From: an uncultured Clostridia bacterium
GTDB lineage: Bacteria; Bacillota; Clostridia; Oscillospirales; Ruminococcaceae
Direction: 5' to 3'
Assembly (NCBI GenBank): GCA_947627945.1
Contig: CANQYC010000003.1
Coordinates: 1-41,699 of the forward strand
DNA: 41,699 nucleotides
A program made the translations under genes and the position numbers. Positions within the stretch are counted from its first letter, which is position 1. Each line of letters begins with the position of its first letter. The notes below the pieces were generated by a model. The model was not told where the DNA came from and did no database searches. It saw only the letters and a program-made list of their open reading frames with translations. Shown here piece by piece: positions 28,307 through 37,455 of the stretch.

Positions 28307-28420
28307 AATATATCCTTTCTGTCAGCCGTCCGCCCCGCAGATGGTGCGGAGCAGGCAGTCTGTACAAGCAAGTTTCCCTATCATCCTGTCGGGAAGATAC
28401 CCCGCAGGATCGCTGTTTAC

Positions 28421-28449
28421 ATTGTACCATATTCTACATCGTTTGTCAA
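28421..28449 (-). promoter_or_regulatory. promoter of the hybrid histidine kinase gene
   Basis: Minus strand TTGACA-17 nt-TACAAT. Confidence 0.8.
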
Positions 28450-28611
28450 TAGGAAATGGGGCGTGTGCCCTGTGTCAGAGGGCGGCTGTGCCTGATGGGA
28501 AGAAAACGCCCTCCACAACTTCCCGCATGCCGCCGCCCCCGTCTGCCGGTGCAGTTATTCTGTAATATTGGGACAAACCCCGGAAAGGGGGATGAGCTGA
28601 AAAATCATCAG

Positions 28612-28627
28612 ACACTATATGTTGTGG
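28612..28627 (+). promoter_or_regulatory. NrdR-box-like sequence (distal)
   Basis: ACACTATATGTTGTGG, 14/16 by eye against ACACWATATATWGTGT. Confidence 0.45.
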
Positions 28628-28757
28628 TCGAGAAAGTATGTTCGTTTTATTTTCCAATTCCTGAAAAACTTGACTTTTTCTTGTAAGATCCGTTATTTTA
28701 TCAATTTTTAGTGCGATGTAGCTAAAAATGCGGTGCGGTTATTGTGCAAAATTACGG

Positions 28758-28786
28758 TTGACAAGGAGGGAAATATGAGGTATACT
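28758..28786 (+). promoter_or_regulatory. promoter of nrdD operon
   Basis: TTGACA-17 nt-TATACT. Confidence 0.87.
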
Positions 28787-28824
28787 AAGATATAGTATGA
28801 AATCAGGAATACAAGATATTGTAT
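28782..28824 (+). promoter_or_regulatory. two related palindromes overlapping and following the nrdD -10 (NrdR-box-like)
   Basis: ATACTAAGATATAGTAT (28782-28798) and ATACAAGATATTGTAT (28809-28824). Confidence 0.45.
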
Positions 28825-28843
28825 ATGGAGGAGGAACCACGAA

Positions 28844-31159
28844 ATGCTGATGTATATCACAAAACGTGACGGAAGAAAGGTGCCGTTCAATGTCGAAAAG
28901 ATCGTCAATGCGATCTTCAAGGCAGCCAAGGCAGTCGGCGGTACCGATTATGAGGAGGCATCCCGTGTGGCAGAGGAAGTCTGCCGGCTCTGCGAAGCGA
29001 AGTACAGCGATGTGCCGACCGTGGAGCAGGTGCAGGATCTGGTGGAAAAGGTGCTGATCGAGCGTGGACATGCCCAGACAGCAAAGGCGTATATCCTCTA
29101 TCGCTATGAACGAACCCGCTCCCGTGAGATGAAGACCAATCTCATGAGCGTACTCAATGAACTGACCTTCCATTCCGCAAAGGACAGCGATATCAAGCGG
29201 GAAAATGCCAACATCGACGGCGATACCGCAATGGGCACCATGCTCAAATACGGCAGTGTTTCCGCCAAGGAATTCTATGAGCTGTATGTCCTCAAGCCGG
29301 AACATGCCAAGGCGCATGCGAATGGCGACATCCATATCCATGACCTTGACTTTCTGACACTGACAACGACCTGCTGTCAGATCGACCTGATCAAGCTGTT
29401 CCGCAACGGCTTCTCCACGGGGCATGGTTTCCTGCGGGAGCCGAACGATATTGCCAGCTATTCGGCACTTGCATGCATCGCCATCCAGTCCAACCAGAAC
29501 GACCAGCACGGCGGGCAGAGCGTCCCGAATTTTGATTACGCCATGGCAGATGGTGTCCGCAAGACCTATATCGCAAGGTACCGGCAGAATGTCTCCCGTG
29601 CGTTGGAGCTGCTGGCAGGCTGCGAGGATGCGGATGCACAGGCTGCGGCACTGATGGATGCGATGCAGACAGAGGGCGTCGAGCCGACACTGTCCAATGA
29701 CAACGGCTTTACGGAAAAGGCTGCCGCATGGCTCTCCGGACACGGGTTCGGCGATAATGCCGAGAAGGTGCTTGCCTTTGCCGCAAAGCACGCCTATCAG
29801 GAGACCAACCGTGCCACCTATCAGGCAATGGAGGCACTGGTACACAACCTGAATACAATGAACAGCCGTGCCGGTGCGCAGACGCCGTTCTCCTCCATCA
29901 ACTATGGTACAGACACCTCGCCGGAGGGACGGATGGTCATTGAAAACATTTTGCTTGCCAATGAGGCAGGTCTCGGCAACGGCGAAACACCGATCTTCCC
30001 GATCCACATTTTCAAGATCAAAGAGGGCATCAATTATAATCCGGAGGATCCGAACTATGATCTGTTCAAGCTCGCCTGCCGTGTATCGGCAAAGCGGCTG
30101 TTCCCGAATTTCTCGTTCCTCGATGCGCCGTATAATCTCAAGTACTACAAGCCCGGCGACTACCGCACCGAGATCGCCTATATGGGCTGCCGGACAAGAG
30201 TCATCGGCAATGTGCATGACCCGAGCCGGGAGATCGTCACCGGCAGGGGCAATCTGAGCTTCACCTCCATCAATCTGCCCCGTCTGGCGATCGAAGCCGA
30301 TCATGACATTGACAAATTCTATGAGTCGCTCGATGCTGTGATGGATCTGGCGATCGACCAGCTGAAAGACAGGTTCCGCATCCAGTGTCAGAAAAAAGTG
30401 CGCAATTTCCCCTTCCTGATGGGACAGGGTATCTGGATAGATTCCGACCGTCTCAGCCCGGATGAGAGTGTCGCAGAGGTGCTGCGCCACGGCACGCTTT
30501 CTGTCGGCTTTATCGGGCTGGCGGAGACGCTCAAATCGCTCATCGGAGTACACCATGGTGAGAGCGACCGTGCCCGTGCGCTGGGACTTGAGATCATCTC
30601 CCGGATGCGTGCCCGTCTGGATGCAGAATCGAAGAACACCAAGCTGAATTTCACGCTGCTTGCCACACCTGCCGAGGGGCTTTCCGGGCGTTTTGTGCGG
30701 ATGGATGCTAAAAAGTACGGCATCATTCCGGGTGTCACCGACAGGGCTTACTACACCAATTCTTTCCATGTGCCGGTCTATTATCCCATCAGTGCATTTG
30801 ATAAGATCCGCATTGAGGCTCCCTATCATGAGCTGACCAATGCCGGGCATATCAGCTATGTGGAGCTGGACGGCGATCCGCTCCAGAACTTGGAGGCATT
30901 TGAGAAGATCATCCGCTGCATGAAAGAATCCGGCATCGGCTATGGCTCTATCAACCATCCCGTTGACCGTGACCCGGTATGCGGCTACACAGGCATCATC
31001 GGCGACAGCTGCCCGATGTGCGGCAGACCGGAAAAGGATCACAATCGTGTCGGATTTGAGCGCATCCGCCGCATCACCGGCTATCTGGTGGGTACCCTCG
31101 ACCGCTTCAATGACGCCAAGCGCAGTGAGGTAGAGGACAGAGTCAAGCACAATGTCTGA
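28844..31159 (+). CDS. nrdD: anaerobic ribonucleoside-triphosphate reductase
   Basis: N-terminal ATP-cone (MYITKRDGRKVPFNVEKIVNAIFKAAKA), catalytic core, C-terminal zinc site VCGYTGIIGDSCPMCGRPE and RRITGYLVGTLDRFNDAKRSE; SD GGAGGAGG. Confidence 0.97.
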   Translation: MLMYITKRDGRKVPFNVEKIVNAIFKAAKAVGGTDYEEASRVAEEVCRLCEAKYSDVPTVEQVQDLVEKVLIERGHAQTAKAYILYRYERTRSREMKTNLMSVLNELTFHSAKDSDIKRENANIDGDTAMGTMLKYGSVSAKEFYELYVLKPEHAKAHANGDIHIHDLDFLTLTTTCCQIDLIKLFRNGFSTGHGFLREPNDIASYSALACIAIQSNQNDQHGGQSVPNFDYAMADGVRKTYIARYRQNVSRALELLAGCEDADAQAAALMDAMQTEGVEPTLSNDNGFTEKAAAWLSGHGFGDNAEKVLAFAAKHAYQETNRATYQAMEALVHNLNTMNSRAGAQTPFSSINYGTDTSPEGRMVIENILLANEAGLGNGETPIFPIHIFKIKEGINYNPEDPNYDLFKLACRVSAKRLFPNFSFLDAPYNLKYYKPGDYRTEIAYMGCRTRVIGNVHDPSREIVTGRGNLSFTSINLPRLAIEADHDIDKFYESLDAVMDLAIDQLKDRFRIQCQKKVRNFPFLMGQGIWIDSDRLSPDESVAEVLRHGTLSVGFIGLAETLKSLIGVHHGESDRARALGLEIISRMRARLDAESKNTKLNFTLLATPAEGLSGRFVRMDAKKYGIIPGVTDRAYYTNSFHVPVYYPISAFDKIRIEAPYHELTNAGHISYVELDGDPLQNLEAFEKIIRCMKESGIGYGSINHPVDRDPVCGYTGIIGDSCPMCGRPEKDHNRVGFERIRRITGYLVGTLDRFNDAKRSEVEDRVKHNV

Positions 31160-31177
31160 TCAGAAAGAGGTCGTTAT

Positions 31178-31681
31178 ATGCTTCTGAATATCTCCGATAC
31201 CGTCAACGATTCGATCGTTGACGGTCCCGGACTGCGGTTCACGATCTTCGTGCAGGGATGTCCGCACCATTGTCCGGGATGTCATAATCCCCAGACACAT
31301 CCCTTCTCCGGCGGGACGCAGGTCACACCGGCGTCACTGCTGGAAAAAATACAAGCCAATCCCCTGCTGGACGGTGTCACTTTCAGCGGGGGCGAACCGT
31401 TCTGTCAGGCGTCTGCACTGGCGGCACTGGGCGAGGACATCCATCGGCTCGGACTGAACATCATGACTTACACCGGGTATACTTTTGAGTATCTCTATGC
31501 GCACCGGGCGGAGCATGGCTATGGAGAGCTGCTTGCGGTCACGGACATTCTCGTGGACGGTGAATTTGTGGAATCCCTGCGCAGTCTTGAACTGCGGTTC
31601 CGGGGCAGTGCCAACCAGCGTATCTTGGATGTACCCCGCAGTCTTGCCGCAGGTGCGCCCGTGGAAGCAGACATGCCATGA
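31178..31681 (+). CDS. nrdG: anaerobic ribonucleoside-triphosphate reductase activating protein (radical SAM)
   Basis: [43 protein letters not shown], follows nrdD. Confidence 0.97.
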   Translation: MLLNISDTVNDSIVDGPGLRFTIFVQGCPHHCPGCHNPQTHPFSGGTQVTPASLLEKIQANPLLDGVTFSGGEPFCQASALAALGEDIHRLGLNIMTYTGYTFEYLYAHRAEHGYGELLAVTDILVDGEFVESLRSLELRFRGSANQRILDVPRSLAAGAPVEADMP

Positions 31682-31959
31682 ATTACACCTATATCCTCAG
31701 ATGTGCGGACGGCACACTGTACACCGGATGGACAAATGATCTCGCCAGACGTCTGAAAACGCACAATGCCGGAAAGGGTGCCAAGTACACACGCACACGC
31801 CTGCCGGTGCGGCTGGTCTATGCAGAGACGTTTGAGGACCGGCAGGATGCCATGCGGCGGGAATGTGCCATCAAGCGGATGACACGGGCGCAGAAAGAGC
31901 AGCTTGCAGCACAGTTTCCATGTGACGATGCGTTTTATACAAATGAAAGCCTCCCCTGA
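31678..31959 (+). CDS. GIY-YIG nuclease family protein (UPF0213-like)
   Basis: [80 protein letters not shown] overlap with nrdG. Confidence 0.94.
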   Translation: MNYTYILRCADGTLYTGWTNDLARRLKTHNAGKGAKYTRTRLPVRLVYAETFEDRQDAMRRECAIKRMTRAQKEQLAAQFPCDDAFYTNESLP

Positions 31960-31974
31960 ACGGGAGGCTTTCTT
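31945..31974 (+). terminator. terminator overlapping the end of the GIY-YIG gene
   Basis: GAAAGCCTCCC-CTGAAC-GGGAGGCTTTC-TTGT. Confidence 0.75.
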
Positions 31975-32000
31975 GTGTCAGGATACTTGTGTCAGTCAGG

Positions 32001-34943
32001 TCACTTGACCTCGGACGAGATCGGCAGACCCAGTCCCTTGATGGCATTTGCCACCAGTCCCGCTACGGCATTGGCACCGGTCTCTGTGAAATGTGTCATG
32101 TCGGTGGAACCCTCCACGGCACCGATGAGATGATACTGATAGGCAGCATCATAACCGATGGCATTGTAGTGATCGACCATCAATGTGTTCAGGTCGATGC
32201 ACGGGATGTTGTACTTGGCTGCCAGCTTCTTGCAGGCATCGCAGTAGTTGGTGTAGCTGTTGGTGAATTTGCCGTTGGAATATGCTTTCAGTCCGATGAC
32301 GGTCGTCACCAGCACAGGGGTCGCACCCTTATCCATCGCACCCTTGATGTACTGGGTCATGTACCATTCGTAGGAGCCTTCTGCCGGCTGATCGACATTC
32401 CCGCAGACGGGGGCATAGCGTTCCGCATTGCCCGAGGCGGAGTCATTGATGGCGAACTGTACGAGCAGATAATCCCCCGGCTGAATGGCATCGAGGATCG
32501 TGGTCAGTCTGCCGTTGTCGTAGAAGCTCTTGGAGCTGCGCCCGGCAATGGCATGATTGGAGACGGTCACATTGTCGGTAAAATAGGATCCGAGGTAATA
32601 CCCCCACCCCTGCTGCGGCGCATAGCTGGCACGATAGGACTGCACGGTGGAATCGCCGGCAATATAGATCGTTGCGCCGGCTGTCGGCTGCGGTTCCGGT
32701 CCTGCGGGCGGCTGATAGGTCTCTGCGATTGGTTCATCCGTCCACTCTGTCCGCAGATAATCGAGATTGGGGCCGCCCTCTGCCGTTGCAGAAGTCAGCC
32801 GGATGAGATTGGCACCGGCAACGAGCGGCAGCACGATGGCACGTTCGTTCCATTCCGTCCATGCACTGGTGGACAGGAAATCCTGCATCCAGTAGTCCGC
32901 TGCGTTGTTGACCTCGATCTTCATCTGCCGGTTATTGGCACTGCCGTTGGCAATGCCAAACGTACAGAGATAGTTGCCGTCTTTGGGGACGGTGACCGTA
33001 AACTCTGTGAAGCTCATGGCATCGTTATCAAGGTTCAGGTAGGCATCGGAAGTAAACCCTGCGTTCACGGATTCGTGTACGCCCTTGCTGAAAGCGGCAT
33101 CTATCGCATAATAGACCTGCTTGCCCTCTGCCACGGAGGTGATCTTTCCGCTGCCGAGTACAAAATCACGCAGCACTGCCAGATCGTCTGCATTGATCTG
33201 CACATCTCCATTGAGATCGGAGACCCTGCGCTGTGCATGGGTAACGGTGCCCGCTGTGAGCTGCCGTTTGAGCAGTGCCTCATCTACCACGTTCACAATG
33301 CCGTCGCCATTCAGGTCGCCCGGTGCCACGGCTCCGGCGGAGGTCACGGCATTGTCTATGAACCATGTCTGGCATGCATGGCCGTTTCTCTCCCATTCCT
33401 GCACATTCTCGCCGCTGATGCCGGAGGCATCCTTGACTTCTACGGCACTCTTGCTGTCACTGACTTTCGTTGCGATGACATAGCTGCCGTTCTCCTGCCG
33501 GAGGAAGCGAAAGAGCTGCGCATCGGATGCGGTATTCTCCCAGACGCCGATATTGGTGCCATTTGCCATTTTTCCGTTTGCAACATCTAAAAACAGGCTT
33601 TCGTCACTGGCACTCACAAGGTAATAATATCCATCCTCTGCGGGGACGGCTTTCCAGAGTGCTGCCCCGGAATCAATGCCCGGTGCGGCAAGCTGTGCCA
33701 CATTGGTGCCATTCTCCGGTGCGCCTGTCATGGACAGATACTGCCCGGAGTTGCCGTTGCGTAGCATGAAAACATCCGGCACATCCTCAAGAACACTGCC
33801 TGTTTCTGTAAATACCAGCCCTGCCACCAGCTCTGCGAGCTTCATGGAGCCGGTCTTGCTCTGGTGCAGATCATCTTCCTCTGCATAGTAGGCAGCCATG
33901 CCGTCATAGCCGACACTCAGCCCGAAATCCTGCCAGGGGTTAAACAGATCCACGACCGTTACACCCTCTGCGGCACCAATGCTGTCCATCTGTCCGCCGA
34001 ACCATCTGCCGGAAAGCAGCGGGCTTCTGTTCAGGTCGCTGCGGCGTCCCTGCTGCTTGACGAGGATGACGGTCATGCCCTTCTTTTTCGCACGCTGTAC
34101 CATATCGGTGACGACCTGCGTGTATTCCTCTGCATTGGAGTAGTTGGTGTCATTGATGCCGATGGCGATGATATAATAATCACCGGTCTTTCCGTAGGCT
34201 TCGATGGCATCGAACTGTCCGCCGTCCACAAAGCCCTTGGCATACTGACCGCTTGCCGCCATATTGCGGACTACATAGCCCTCGGCAGCCGTGCCGGTCA
34301 GGTTGTCTGCAAGGAACTGTCCCCAGCCGTGCTGTGCTGTGTCGTTGGTATTGTAGTAGTTGGCGACCGTGGAATCGCCGCAGAGCCATACCGTGGGGTT
34401 GGTCTCTCCCGTGGTATTGAGCTGCCGGATCTCCACAGCACTGATGGAAAATGCAGTGCCCGCCCTGCCGGCAACTGCCTGTAGATTGAGCTGTCCATCC
34501 GTGACAGGCAGCTCGAACGTCTCCACCGCATTGTTGCCGGTAAGATTGATCAGCTGGAGCATCCCCTCTGCCCGGATGCTGGTGCGGCTGGTGTTCCCGG
34601 TGGTCACCGTTACCTCATACAGACCCTTTGGCAGATCGACATTGAATGTGTTCCCCGCAGCTTCGGAAGTGAACTGTACCGCATCGCTGCGTGCGCCGCT
34701 TCCGGCGGCTGCCACATCCTTGACGCCGGATGTATTGGCAAAGCCATAGCCCGCCGATGCACTGTAGCCATTGGCGGCACTGACCCCGGTATAGCCGGAG
34801 GCTGCCCCGCCGCCGCCAAGGTCAAATTTCCACTCCGTCCCCGCCGCATCTGCCATCTGGGGGGTCTGCCCCATCCCCAGAACAGCCATTGAAGCGGCAA
34901 GGAACATGCCAAGGAACCGTTGTCTGAACGTTCGCATCTTCAT
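32001..34943 (-). CDS. secreted multidomain SGNH esterase (rhamnogalacturonan-acetylesterase-like) with ricin-type, dockerin and CBM35-like modules and a second SGNH domain
   Basis: Signal peptide; SGNH-1 (WLCGDSTVAN, AIGINDTN, DLHQSKTGSMKLAEL); ricin-like repeats; dockerin GDLNGDGIVNVVDEALLKRQLTAG...SDLNGDVQINADDLAVLRDFVLG; CBM-like region; SGNH-2 (YIAGDSTVQSY, QFAINDSA, DMTHFTETGA). Confidence 0.92.
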   Translation of the reverse strand: MKMRTFRQRFLGMFLAASMAVLGMGQTPQMADAAGTEWKFDLGGGGAASGYTGVSAANGYSASAGYGFANTSGVKDVAAAGSGARSDAVQFTSEAAGNTFNVDLPKGLYEVTVTTGNTSRTSIRAEGMLQLINLTGNNAVETFELPVTDGQLNLQAVAGRAGTAFSISAVEIRQLNTTGETNPTVWLCGDSTVANYYNTNDTAQHGWGQFLADNLTGTAAEGYVVRNMAASGQYAKGFVDGGQFDAIEAYGKTGDYYIIAIGINDTNYSNAEEYTQVVTDMVQRAKKKGMTVILVKQQGRRSDLNRSPLLSGRWFGGQMDSIGAAEGVTVVDLFNPWQDFGLSVGYDGMAAYYAEEDDLHQSKTGSMKLAELVAGLVFTETGSVLEDVPDVFMLRNGNSGQYLSMTGAPENGTNVAQLAAPGIDSGAALWKAVPAEDGYYYLVSASDESLFLDVANGKMANGTNIGVWENTASDAQLFRFLRQENGSYVIATKVSDSKSAVEVKDASGISGENVQEWERNGHACQTWFIDNAVTSAGAVAPGDLNGDGIVNVVDEALLKRQLTAGTVTHAQRRVSDLNGDVQINADDLAVLRDFVLGSGKITSVAEGKQVYYAIDAAFSKGVHESVNAGFTSDAYLNLDNDAMSFTEFTVTVPKDGNYLCTFGIANGSANNRQMKIEVNNAADYWMQDFLSTSAWTEWNERAIVLPLVAGANLIRLTSATAEGGPNLDYLRTEWTDEPIAETYQPPAGPEPQPTAGATIYIAGDSTVQSYRASYAPQQGWGYYLGSYFTDNVTVSNHAIAGRSSKSFYDNGRLTTILDAIQPGDYLLVQFAINDSASGNAERYAPVCGNVDQPAEGSYEWYMTQYIKGAMDKGATPVLVTTVIGLKAYSNGKFTNSYTNYCDACKKLAAKYNIPCIDLNTLMVDHYNAIGYDAAYQYHLIGAVEGSTDMTHFTETGANAVAGLVANAIKGLGLPISSEVK

Positions 34944-34985
34944 TCCTCCTTTGGAATTGTGAATATTCGATGTCTTAGTAATTAC

Positions 34986-35014
34986 ATTATACCATATCTT
35001 CAGAGGAATGTCAA
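34986..35014 (-). promoter_or_regulatory. promoter of the esterase gene
   Basis: Minus strand TTGACA-17 nt-TATAAT. Confidence 0.86.
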
Positions 35015-35057
35015 GACAAAATCAGGGGAAGTCTTTTGAAAAAACTCCCCCGATCTT

Positions 35058-36503
35058 CTATGCCTTCTGCGGCGTGTGGTTTTTCAGGATCCCTAAAGTC
35101 AAATCATTGGTATTTCTGTCCAGCTCCCGATACGTCCCGATGATAAGGAGAAAAGCGATCACAAATGTCAGGATATCCGACACGGGCATGGAAAATAAAA
35201 CACCGTCAAGTCCGAAAAAGACAGGGAGGACGACTGCAAAGCCCACGCCGAAAACAATTTCCCGTATCATGGAAAGTGCTGTCGATTGCACGGCTTTTCC
35301 CATTGCCTGCAAAAAGATGAAGCAGGATTTATTGACGCAGGCAAAGATCATCATGCAAAGGTAAATACGGAAAGCCCGTACTGCGAAATCGGTGTAATAA
35401 CTGCTCTCATTTGCGGCACCGAATATGTCGATGAGCTGCCTTGGAAAAATTTCCACGACCAGAAGTGCCACAGCACCGACAGCGGCTTCTGAGAGCAGTA
35501 ATTTTGTGAACAGCTCTTTCACACGTCTGCAAAGCCCTGCCCCCATATTGAATCCGACAATGGGGATGCAGCCTGCTGCCATCCCGACAGCGATCGAAAT
35601 GACGATCTGAAAGAATTTCATGACAATGCCGACCACTGCCATGGGGATCTGGGCATATTGTTCCTGTCCGAAGACCGCATCCATCGCACCGTATTTGCGG
35701 ATCATATTGTTGATGGCTGCCATTGCGGCGACAAGGGCGATCTGTGACAGAAAACTTGTCATGCCGAGCGAGAGCGTTTTGCGGATAGTGGAGCCATCAG
35801 GCTTGAGATCAGCCTTTCCGGGCTTCACGGCTTTCATGTGGCACAGATACCATACCGCAAGGGCTGCCGTTGCGATCTGTCCGATGACCGTTGCAGCTGC
35901 GGCACCCATCATCCCCCACCGGAAAACAAAAATGAAGAGCGGGTCAAGCAGGATGTTCAGCACAGCACCCGTAAACATGGAGAGCATCGCAAATTTAGGA
36001 TCGCCGTCCGCACGGATCACGGGATTCATCGCCTGCCCGAACATGTAGAACGGGATCCCCAGCGAGATATAGAAGAAATACGCTTTCGCATGACGGAACG
36101 TTTCCGGATTGACCGTACCGCCGAACAATGCGATGATGCTGTCGCTGAAGACCAGATAGACTGCGCAGAGCAGCAGACTCAAAACGATCGTCAATACCAC
36201 AGAATTGCCGACGCTTCTTTTCGCCTTATCGGGTTCTTCCCTGCCAAGGCTCAGACTCACGAATGCACAGCAGCCGTCGCCGATCATAACAGCAATGGCA
36301 AGGGCAATGACCGTCAGGGGAAAAACGACCGTATTGGCGGCGTTTCCGTAAGAGCCGAGATAGCTTGCATTGGCAATGAATATCTGATCAACGATGTTGT
36401 AGAGTGCGCCGACGAGCAGTGAAATAATGCACGGCACGGCGTATTTTTTCATCAGTCTGCCGACGGGGGCTTGCCCTAAAAATTGGTTTGCGGTCTGTTC
36501 CAT
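35058..36503 (-). CDS. MATE family efflux transporter
   Basis: MEQTANQFLGQAPVGRLMKKYAVPCIISLLVGALYNIVDQIFIANASYLGSYGNAANTVVFPLTVIALAIAVMIGDGCCAFVSLSLG; start set at 36503 with SD AGGAGGT. Confidence 0.95.
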   Translation of the reverse strand: MEQTANQFLGQAPVGRLMKKYAVPCIISLLVGALYNIVDQIFIANASYLGSYGNAANTVVFPLTVIALAIAVMIGDGCCAFVSLSLGREEPDKAKRSVGNSVVLTIVLSLLLCAVYLVFSDSIIALFGGTVNPETFRHAKAYFFYISLGIPFYMFGQAMNPVIRADGDPKFAMLSMFTGAVLNILLDPLFIFVFRWGMMGAAAATVIGQIATAALAVWYLCHMKAVKPGKADLKPDGSTIRKTLSLGMTSFLSQIALVAAMAAINNMIRKYGAMDAVFGQEQYAQIPMAVVGIVMKFFQIVISIAVGMAAGCIPIVGFNMGAGLCRRVKELFTKLLLSEAAVGAVALLVVEIFPRQLIDIFGAANESSYYTDFAVRAFRIYLCMMIFACVNKSCFIFLQAMGKAVQSTALSMIREIVFGVGFAVVLPVFFGLDGVLFSMPVSDILTFVIAFLLIIGTYRELDRNTNDLTLGILKNHTPQKA

Positions 36504-36576
36504 GTGATTACCTCCTAAAAAAATAAAAACGCATGGCAAATAACTGGATTTACGCAGAAATTTGCCACACGTTTCG
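36501..36576 (-). promoter_or_regulatory. hairpin/poly-U leader element A, upstream of the MATE gene
   Basis: Minus strand AACGTGTGGCAAAT...ATTTGCCATGCGTT (14-bp stem with wobbles) followed by TTTATTTTTTT then AGGAGGTAATCACATG; homologous to element B. Confidence 0.8.
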
Positions 36577-36602
36577 ATCTGATAGTATATGTTGCACAGA
36601 GT

Positions 36603-37100
36603 TTATGCGATATGTTTTTCGATATAGTCCACGACTTCGCTTCTGTCAATGTTAAGTGCAAAAGCGAATTCCTCAAACAGCATATTCTCTGCAAGGTTAA
36701 GATAATTCTCATCCGCAGAGCGGAGTTTCTTTCCGTTCTTTGCAAGCTCTTTGCGGCGCAGATACAGGGTCTTGACGAGCCGGATGACCTCATGCCTGTC
36801 GGCACCTTTCAGGATGCGGCTGTATTCCTCTTTGCGCTTTATGTCGTTGTCGATCCATATCAGCCCCTCGGAATTCATATGAGAGATCAGCTCATCGACC
36901 TCCGATCTGGAACATATCGGGTGTATCTTACTGAGCGCAGCTTCGTTATTGGTGGGTACATAGAAAATATTTTTATCGGAGTTGATATGGTTAAGGATAT
37001 AGTATTCCTGTTCTTCTCCTGTAAAATCCCGCTTTTCGATCGCCATGATCTTACATAGCCCGAACGAACCGTACATCACAACATCATCCACATGATGCAT
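36603..37100 (-). CDS. CarD-like (CarD/CdnL/TRCF-type) transcriptional regulator
   Basis: MHHVDDVVMYGSFGLCKIMAIEKRDFTGEEQEYYILNHINSDKNIFYVPTNNEAALSKIHPI...AKNGKKLRSADENYLNLAENMLFEEFAFALNIDRSEVVDYI. Confidence 0.85.
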   Translation of the reverse strand: MHHVDDVVMYGSFGLCKIMAIEKRDFTGEEQEYYILNHINSDKNIFYVPTNNEAALSKIHPICSRSEVDELISHMNSEGLIWIDNDIKRKEEYSRILKGADRHEVIRLVKTLYLRRKELAKNGKKLRSADENYLNLAENMLFEEFAFALNIDRSEVVDYIEKHIA

Positions 37101-37173
37101 AATGATCACCTCACAAAAAAATAAGAGCGTGCGGCAAGCAACTGGACTTACGCAGTAACTGCTACACGTTCTC
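37098..37173 (-). promoter_or_regulatory. hairpin/poly-U leader element B, upstream of the CarD-like gene
   Basis: Minus strand GAGAACGTGTAGCAGTTACTGCGTAAGTCCAGTTGCTTGCCGCACGCTCTTATTTTTTTGTGAGGTGATCATTATG; aligns with element A through the start codon. Confidence 0.8.
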
Positions 37174-37180
37174 TAAGTAT

Positions 37181-37209
37181 ATTATACCACAGTTTCGAGC
37201 GGAGCGCAA
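37181..37209 (-). promoter_or_regulatory. promoter of the CarD-like gene
   Basis: Minus strand TTGCGC-17 nt-TATAAT. Confidence 0.78.
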
Positions 37210-37392
37210 GGGTATTTTTGCACAAAAATGCAGGACAAAAATGAACTGACTTTTTCTTTTTGCAATGCAAAACGCTCCCTCCGCCGCCGTTTTGAGGGGC
37301 GTTTGCCATGTCCATGCAGGCGGGCAGACATCCTCTGCGGGCTTCATAAATATAAAAAATATGAAAATTTTGAAAAATTTTCTGATAACATC

Positions 37393-37421
37393 TTGCAACT
37401 ATGGGCAGGATATGTTATAAT
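37393..37421 (+). promoter_or_regulatory. promoter of the metY-type gene
   Basis: TTGCAA-17 nt-TATAAT. Confidence 0.78.
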
Positions 37422-37455
37422 TAAAAGTAATACTATGCTCAGAAAGGAAATTGTC

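Noticed and set aside
28450-28700. Short ORFs on both strands between the histidine kinase and nrdD (28456..28686 +, 28475..28657 -)
   Set aside because: No convincing SD, codon pattern or recognisable protein; more likely intergenic.
28739-31150. 803-aa minus-strand ORF opposite nrdD
   Set aside because: Antisense shadow of a highly biased GC-rich coding region; nrdD on the plus strand is unmistakable and the antisense translation shows no recognisable domain.
31989-33590. 533-aa plus-strand ORF opposite the esterase
   Set aside because: Antisense shadow; the minus-strand protein has clear SGNH, ricin and dockerin modules.
35015-35057. Possible terminator after the MATE gene (GGGGGAGT...ACTTCCCCTGATTTT, minus strand)
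   Set aside because: Stem is short and bulged and the T-run weak; not confident enough to list.
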